Origin: Saccharum officinarum | Taxonomy: Eukaryota; Streptophyta; Magnoliopsida; Poales; Poaceae | DNA: 64,000 nt | Reading direction: 5' to 3' | Assembly (NCBI GenBank): GCA_020631735.1 | Contig: CM036223.1 | Coordinates: forward strand, 5,804,191-5,868,190 | Shown: positions 56,898-64,000 of the stretch, one piece after another | How positions within the stretch are numbered: the stretch's first letter is position 1 | Layout: the number at the start of each line of letters is the position of its first letter | The notes under the pieces: generated by a model | Seen by the model: the letters and a program-made list of their open reading frames with translations, nothing else | What the model was told of the DNA's origin: nothing | The model's database searches: none | Program-made: the position numbers and the translations under genes

Positions 56898-57711
56898 GCG
56901 AGGAGAGAACGATTAACCACTATGCTGTTCTCTCTAACTTTAAGTCAGGTGTAGTTGAGTCGTTGACAGGTTAGTCTGAATGCAACTGCCTTGTGGGCCC
57001 CTATGCGTTGATTGACTCCCCTAAGACAAGCAAAAAAAATTAAGAAGTCAAAAGGATAACGAACTAGTAGTTTGTTTCTGGAACCAAACACCCTATTTGT
57101 TCTTGCGTGCAATCGACACGACGCGGCAAACCGTAGACAAAGTGAGTATGGATGGATTGTACTCCATAGAATATGATACGGCGAGGACGAGGACGCCGAC
57201 CACGACCGAATACTACTACGGCATCAAGACCTACACTGGCCTGCTACACACCTCGACCTTTGGAACGGAGACCATTATGCATGTGTGAACAACAAACCAC
57301 GCATCATTATTCCATCCTTAAGAAGCAACCTCGAAATTAATGGGATTCATATCTTTAGCGCAGCATGCATCTCGTGCGGCGACCTCCTGGTAAAGAGACA
57401 GAGAAAATGTAACCCGCCATTAACTTGCAACATAGAGAACGCGTTAAACAAGTAATACAAGTAGAGGCTGTATTGACTTGATTTTAGACCTAACGGGAAT
57501 GATCACTAACTAAGCTTATTGGGAAAAATAGATCTTAGATGCTCACCGGTTTAAATTAGAGGCTTGTTGCTCCTTATTGATGAAAAACTTGATGTAGATC
57601 TGCATTAGCAAGACCTGGACGTGGATACAGAGTCTTCAAGTCCATCCATCGCTCTAATACATCGGTTTAGGTGTTTAGAAAGAAGCCTAGTTGCCGTCCA
57701 AACACTAGCCT
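56898..57711. other. Intergenic, no supported gene
   Basis: Short open frames only. The phrase taggtgtttagaaa occurs twice (about 57667 and 57711) just before the Mutator-like element. Confidence 0.4.
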
Positions 57712-58290
57712 AGGTGTTTAGAAAAATGGAAGGGCTAGTGCCCGGACATCCGGCCACAGGACTCATCCGGACGTTGCTCCGGCACCTGCACCCACATTGC
57801 ATCCCACGCCACGCATCCCATCCCACGCTAGCATCTGCGTCCGAATGCAGCACCCTCGATGACCCCCACCCCAACACCAACGCTGAGGCCAGATGGAGGG
57901 AAGGGAAGGGAAGGGATGGGAGGGAGAGGAGAGGAGAGGGCGAGGTGCGCCGTGCGAGGTTTGAGCCAAAGCCCTGCAGCAGGGCGCTGTCCGCCAATCA
58001 CCGGCGCTATTGTAACATGTGTAATACCCGATATACTTTTGAAACATCCAGATGAAATATTTGCAACATACGTCTGTAGACTGATGAAACACTTAAAACA
58101 TGTGTCTAAAACACTTGCAAAAACATCACATGAAAAGCTATTGCAAAACATATGCAACATCCAGATAAAATACTTGCAACATATGTGTAAAACATATGTA
58201 ACATCCAAATAAACACACTTGTAATGTACATCTAAAAAACAGATGAAACATACACTTGCAACATACGCGAATAGCCATTGCAACATGTGC

Positions 58291-58295
58291 AACAT
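58291..58295. repeat. Target-site duplication aacat, left
   Basis: Directly before the inserted 1.93 kb; the twin is at 60225-60229. Confidence 0.8.
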
Positions 58296-60224
58296 TAAAA
58301 GGTCCTAATATGGCTAGAGGGGGTGAATAGCCTATTTAAAGATCTACAAATCACTAGAGCAAAATGATTAGTATAACAAACGCTAAAGCAAATTTTGCTC
58401 TAATTCTACAAGGTTTGCAAGCCACCTACCCAATCAATTTTAATAGCTATGATCTCTAAATCAATCAATGGCTAAGTCATTAAGAGCTATCAAAAGCTAG
58501 CTACACTAAAGAGCTCAACTAGGTGAGAAGCTACACTAGCAGGTAAGACAAGCTCTCAAAGCTAGTTACACTAAAGAACTTGAAACAACTACTTTGCAAG
58601 TAAGTAAAGGAGTGAGTGGAATGTTTATACTGTCGCGTAGGGGGATGAACCAATCACAATGTAGATAACCAATCACTAGGAGAAGTCCAATCAAACACAA
58701 GATGGACACAAGATTTTTCTTCCGAAGTTCACGTGCTTGCAGGCATGCTAGTCCCCATTGTGTCGACCAACACTTGGTGGTTCGGCGGTTAAGAGGTGTT
58801 GCACAAACCTCGTTCACACAATTGGACACCGCAAGAACCTACTCAATGACACGAGCAATCCACTAGAGTTACCTTTTGGCTCTCCGTCGGAGAAGGTATA
58901 AGACCCCTCACAAGATCACCAGAGCCGGCCACAAACAATCACCAATACGTGTTGGACCTTCACCGCTGCTCTAAGCCATTTAGGTGGTGGCAACCACCAA
59001 GAGTAACAAGAACTACACAGCCACAACAATCTCCAAGTGCCATTAGATGCAATCACTCAAGCAAATCCACTAGAAATCACTCACAATCTCACTTTGATGA
59101 TGAATCAAGGATGTAGATGAGTAGGAGGTGTTTTCTTAGACTCACAAGGATGTCAAGTATGTCAAAATACTAAGAGGAGGTACCTTGGAGCCGGCCATAT
59201 AAGCCCCCAAAAGAATAGAGTCGTTGGCTTTCTGATTGGGGTCCCTGCGCATCAACCGGACGTGCAGGTGGGGGGTGACCGGACGCAGGCCCCCAGCGTT
59301 CGGTCCTCGGATTCACGCCACGTGTCATCTATTTAAACCTGCGCCGCTCGATCACAACGATCACTTAGACAGTCAGCGTTTGAGTCAAACACGACCGAAC
59401 GCGCCGACGCGACACACCTGACGCTGCTCAACTCGGCGTTCGATCGAGTACAGAAAGCTCCTCGAGGCGATTTTTAATGACCGGATGTGACCTGATGCGC
59501 CCGGCGTCCTGTCAGCACTGGTCGCCTCACATACGTGTCATGTCAGTTGGACCTGATGATGAACAGTGTTCTATCAGAGTCCGGTCCTTAGCGTCAGCTC
59601 TCACCAAGAAGTGACCGAACGTGTAGATCCCTACGTCATGTCGCTACGCGACCCTCTCGGCCTTCTGCGCTGCTTCGTCGAGTACTGACCTAACGCTGAG
59701 CCAGCGTCCGGTCGCTCTCAGTTTCCTCCTTTTCTTTTTCTAAGTCCACGGCCGCTTCACCCTTACTTCTAACTTGCTAACCACAAAATGTAGAACTTGT
59801 GTGCACGTGTATTAGCATTTTTTCAAAACATTTTGTAAGGGTCACATGTTAGCACATTAGGGGTTCCTAAATACAATGCATGAATCAAGTCACCTAGTGG
59901 CACTCGATAAACCGTTTAGCCAAAGAATTCCTCTTTTTATAGTATGGCTATCGATCCTAAATGTGATCACGCCATGTATGGTTTCTTGATCACAAAAACC
60001 AAAATCCTAAGCAATACCTTTGCCTTGATCTTCATTGAGTTTTGTTTTTCTCTTTCTTCTTTTTCAAGTTGAGCACTTGATCATCTCTTGGTCATCACCA
60101 TGCATCATGATCATCTTCTTCGCTTCATCACTTTGATTGTACCAACCTCATCTAATCCACACATTTAGCATAGAGGTTAGTACTAAGATTTCATCAATTA
60201 GCCAAAACTAAACTAGGGCTTTCA
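58296..60224 (-). mobile_element. Probable solo LTR inserted in the Mutator-like element
   Basis: Flanked by aacat on both sides. On the minus strand it begins TGAAAGCCCTAGTTTAG and ends GGACCTTTTA, so TG...TA with one change from the usual TG...CA. 'ctaatatggctagagggggtg' near the left edge is a common grass repeat phrase. 1929 bp, no coding domain. A 5-bp duplication with TG at one end fits an LTR; the superfamily (copia or gypsy) cannot be told. Confidence 0.65.
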
Positions 60225-60229
60225 AACAT
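60225..60229. repeat. Target-site duplication aacat, right
   Basis: Exact copy of 58291-58295; the Mutator-like 'catccagatgaaatat' array resumes right after it. Confidence 0.8.
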
Positions 60230-60740
60230 CCAGATGAAATATCTGGAACACTTAAAATATAAGCTTGCAACATGCGCTTTCAACGTAATATCACCTTACA
60301 GCTTGGAGGAATGGAGGCTCATCATTGCAGAGCTTTGCCAGCATGGAGGTCGATGGTGGCGCATGGAGCTCGCCGGTGTGACAGTGGCACGGGCAACTCG
60401 CCAGCGGGGCGGCGTCCCATGAAGCTCCTCCACCGGCCAAGGAACGACAGCGTCGGCAGCGCCTCGACGAGGCGGTGGATGGGGCACGACGCACAAGGCG
60501 GGGGATGGGGCACGACACAACACAACATGGGATGGGGGCGCTGCGTGGCGGCGAGGCGTCTTGTGGTAGGCGGACGACGCAGTGAGCCGTAACGAGCGAA
60601 GCGAGTTGGGAGTTGGGGTTTTCTCGGCTGTCACAGTGTAGAGATGAATGAGAGAGCATTGATGGAGCAGGCCCGTTAGCTGTTGGGCCCGGTCGTTGCA
60701 CAGGCCTAGGGCCAGGGCATTCGGATGGGCACGCCCCGAC

Positions 60741-63700
60741 TGTAACACCTCAGGTGTTTAGCTCCTTAATTGCATTGCATTTGCATAAGCATAAGCAAGC
60801 ATCATTCATTTCATGCATAAGCTTATAATATGTAAAACATACTTTGGAAACATTGCCACATATGTTTATATTTCATGTGAAGTAAGAAGTGAGTAGTGTG
60901 CAAAACATAAGTACCTTATGTGCAATTTCCTTTGTGAGACATGTCAACCACTTTAGTGTAACATAATTAGCAAATGTTATGCAACACACTCATGCAACAT
61001 GTGCAACATGAGCTTGCAACATTTGGGTGAAAGTATGGAATTACTTGTTCCAAAGTATGTGACACTAGGAACTTTGTGCAACCAATATGTAGAGTGGCTA
61101 ATTAGGTCTTATAACACCTTAATTACATTTAGGGTAAGTAGTGGAGCAATGTTCATGTTGACCAAAATGACCAAATTGCCCTTCCAAATGTGGTTGACTA
61201 AGTTGGACCCCTAGAGTGATCTGGTTTGACCAATTAAAAAGTCCAGTTTAGAGATCTTGCATGGAGGAGCAACCTTAAGCAAAGTTGTAGGGCATTTCAT
61301 AAGGAACAAAAGTTCTAATATGGCCATCTCATGAAAATGACCAGAACATGCTCAAAAATGGCCCACAAGTCAGTATTAGGGGCTGTTTTGGGACTTAGCA
61401 AATTTTGGCTAAGTGTGAAGCTGAAAACCGTTTCACTGTACCTCACTTTGGCAACTGGTAACTCACAAACTAGGCCGAACTAGTCCTTGAGCCAATTGAC
61501 AAAGTTGTTGTCCACACATAGCTCTACAACATTGTCAATATCACCATCACCTAGTTCTAAATGGTTTAGGAGATGTGGTGTCTTGAAAATAGGGTTTCAG
61601 TCGGGTTCACTGACTGAAAACACGTTTCAGTTTCCAAGTATACCACTTTGGAGCTTTGTAGTTTCAAATCCAAACCGAATCTGTTGTTGAGCTAATTAGC
61701 GAAGATGTAGCCCTCACGAAGCCCTACAACTTTGATGTTATCACCTTCTCCTAACTCGAACCGGTTTTGGAGATAATCATCGTTGAACTTTCTCTATCAG
61801 TCGGTCTTTGAGGCCACAATTGAAACACCGACTCAGTCATCAGCAGAGTGGCCGACCGGCCACAGACTGTCGCCGCCGCGTGTCCCTCCATGCGCCGCGT
61901 GTGACCTGGCGTCGCGGCCAGCTGCTCGACGTGTAGAAGAGGTCCCTGCTGCCTCGTCTAAGCCGCCCAGCCATTTCTTTCTTTCCCGTGTGCAACCGTG
62001 GCGGAAAAACGCCGCTCCTCCTCACCGCCACAAATGCTGACGTGTTCGACCGCCGTGGCATCACGGTCGAGTCCAATTCCCTCCGCTCAGAGCTTCCTCC
62101 CCTAACCCGCAAGCCATCTCACCACCTGACCTGGCAAGCCGGGCTGTGGTAAGCAACTGGGGCCGTCTCCGCCATTGCCGCCATGGGCGACCTCCTTGCC
62201 GGAGAGGGACGCTCCGTGGCCGGGGTAGTTAGGACCCCTTCCAACCTCCTTTTTCAACCTCAATCGGTCCGCCTGGGCATAGTGTAGCTCGTACCGAGCT
62301 TAGGTATGGCCGTGCGGCCTCACCAGCGACGGCACACCATCACCAACCTTCACCGGCCGCCGCTCACGACGGCGAACCTCTTCCGCTTCAACCTAAGCTC
62401 TCCCACTTGCACAAATCGAAGCTCCACAGGACGGGGAACGCGTGGGTGGGTTTGATTTTTCGGGCGAGTTTCCCTCCGACGAGCTTGAGCTCGCCGGAGC
62501 TCGTGGTCGCTGTTCCCCTGTCCCTCTGTCACTGACCGCGGGACCCCGCCTGTCAGGTGCCGCGCGCGGGCGGGATGGCCCAGTATAAAATGAGATCTTT
62601 TTCATTTTTATTTATCTTTGCTACAGAAGTTTGGTTAAGTTTGAAAAATGTAGATCTAGGGTTTTACTTGCTCAAAAATCATGAGATAAATTTTGTTAGG
62701 ATCTACATGATGTGTAGTATTTTAGAAAAATATGAGTTTGCTATGTGATGTTTAGCTTTCGGGATATTTAAATAGGTCTTTGAAATGTGTTTTAAATCAC
62801 ATGCAAACTTGTTTAAATTATATCTCGAGTTCTAGTATTCTAAAAATTATGAAATTTGCTCTAGCTCTAGTAAAAATTTGGGCAGTAGTGCTTAAGTACT
62901 TTTTAAGTTATAAGGCTATCTTGTTATTCTAGGAAATACTTAAATGAATTTTTGTAATTTTTCTATATGTGCAATGTTCATATAAATTTTTGGAGAATGT
63001 CTCGGTACCCTAGAGTGTCTAAGAAAATTAAGAAATCTGTTGTTTAACACTTGTTACTGTGCTTTGTTATTTATACAAAAATCAGCCTTTTTGGCTTGGG
63101 AATTTTGTGTAGGAAGTTCCTTTGAATAAATTTAGTTCAAATTTTTACAGTAGCCTCTTCTTGGGTCAGAGAGTCTCCTGTAATTTTTGTAGAATTTTAG
63201 GAGCAGTTTACATATATGTTTGAAATTCCACTTAATTACTTAAGTAAATTAGGAAATGAGTTTAAATAAATACTCTAGGTGGACACACCTTACTTTCTGG
63301 TGTTTTTGTGACCTTTGTGAACTTGTAGTAGTATTAGTTTGGTCTTAGAGAATGTTTGCCACATCAATAAATATTTAATCTTTGCAATTTTATGTTTTCT
63401 GGACAGCTGATAGTATTTCTAGGTTTTGACCTTGGATAAAGGTGGTTGCTGGAAAACTTGTAAATACCAAAGTTGTAGTAAAATTTGTAAATGAGCTTGT
63501 GTCAAAATTTGGGAGCATTTGGCTTAGTAGTTTGGGAGTTATTGCTGTTTAAAGTGCCAGTCCAGAATTGACTGCTCCCTGTTTAGAGAGAACAGATTCT
63601 GGAACTTTGGAATTTCGATTAGGTAAACTTTGGGATTTAGTGCTGTGATCTGAAAACATTTTGTGGTACATTTCTTAAGCTTTCCAGATTGTCCTAGATC

Positions 63701-64000
63701 ATATCTTTTAAAGTTGGGATTCTCCAGTTATGTTAGAATCTTTGAGCTGTTGTCCAGAATGTCTTACTGTGGTAACCTAAGTAATATTACTCTTGTATTG
63801 TTAGGTGTTAGGGCCTTAACCGAAGAGGAACAACTATATCTTAGGTTGGGTAGATTAGGTAAGTACTTCTCCACCGGAGAAGAGATTTGCACGTACTAAT
63901 AAAGTAACTTGATTAGATTATTATTTTATTGCTGAAATGCATTCATTCCGAGCATGTGGCACCTTTATGCATCCATGATATTTATTGTGCATTCATGCAA
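60741..64000 (+). mobile_element. LTR of a gypsy-type retrotransposon, running off the window
   Basis: Starts TGTAACACCTCAGGTGTTTAG at the edge of the Mutator-like element, with the long-LTR texture seen elsewhere here: 'tgcattgcatttgcataagc', a GC-rich central block (61850-62580), a long AT-rich 'ttttgtagaattttagg' region, and 'gagcatgtggcacctttatgc' near the window end. No end, PBS or coding region is reached, so full element versus solo LTR cannot be told. The short open frames in it have no domain. Confidence 0.5.

Larger units (their letters stand above)
57722..60740. mobile_element. Mutator-like element, copy 3, interrupted by a solo LTR
   Basis: Left part 57722-58295 and right part 60225-60740 together reproduce the layout of the copies at 724 and 30522: a ggacatccggcc start, a 'catcccacg' GC-rich block, the degenerate 'acttgcaacat' array, a GC-rich right part, and an end with 'attcggatgggcacg' inverse to the start (gtgcccgg…atccg). 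A possible 10-bp duplication aggtgtttag lies at 57712-57721 and 60752-60761. The right copy falls inside what looks like the start of another LTR (60741), so that match may be coincidence and the right end is uncertain. Confidence 0.5.

Overview
The window looks like nuclear DNA of a grass (Poaceae, probably a panicoid such as the sorghum/sugarcane/maize group). The reasons are a very GC-rich intron-poor ABC transporter gene, abundant Stowaway and Tourist MITEs, Ty3/gypsy elements with LTRs of about 3 to 4 kb, CACTA and Mutator-like elements with typical grass termini, and LINE 3' ends. It is draft sequence: there is a run of exactly 100 N at 45103-45202. Genus is inference only.

Four host gene loci are recognisable, all on the minus strand and all carrying small frame-disrupting changes. 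They are an F-box/LRR/FBD gene (18882-17144, three exons), a half-size ABCG transporter (39961-37893, single exon, one break of about 40 bp in the nucleotide-binding domain), a cytosolic ribosomal protein L13a (uL13) gene (45003-43375, four exons, about ten single-base indels, next to the assembly gap), and a small Gly/Tyr/Pro-rich protein gene (55025-54622, one -1 shift).

The rest is mobile DNA. From the left: a Mutator-like element with a 9-bp target duplication (724-1876); a LINE 3' end; a dispersed repeat family (three loci); a solo gypsy LTR with perfect 5-bp target duplication (6122-9045); LINE remnants; a CACTA terminus with 36-bp palindromes (14654 on); the F-box locus; and a 5'-truncated chromodomain gypsy element of the same family as the solo LTR (20191-25959), whose pol stays in one frame with eight stop codons. 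From 26 to 31.5 kb there is LTR-like sequence with a long (TA)n tract, MITEs and a second Mutator-like copy.

From 31.6 to 38 kb lies a local duplication ending in the 3' end of the ABCG gene. The left copy holds an 895-bp hAT-like element (11-bp TIRs, 8-bp target duplication) whose empty site is preserved in the right copy. Extra stubs of the ABCG 3' end at 34.97, 35.81 and 36.47 kb suggest repeated local duplication. Further right are a GC-rich TIR element (40.6-42.1 kb), the L13a locus, a minus-strand solo LTR of about 4.2 kb split by a LINE (47270-51968), a candidate Helitron (52246-53599), a CACTA-like element (55163-56232), a Tourist MITE, and a Mutator-like element split by a 1.93-kb solo LTR. 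At the right end another gypsy-type LTR begins at 60741 and runs off the window.

I found no operon, CRISPR array, phage, rRNA or tRNA, and no convincing new multi-gene system. The strongest signals are the nested insertions with precise target duplications, the empty site, and the decay pattern of the gypsy pol.
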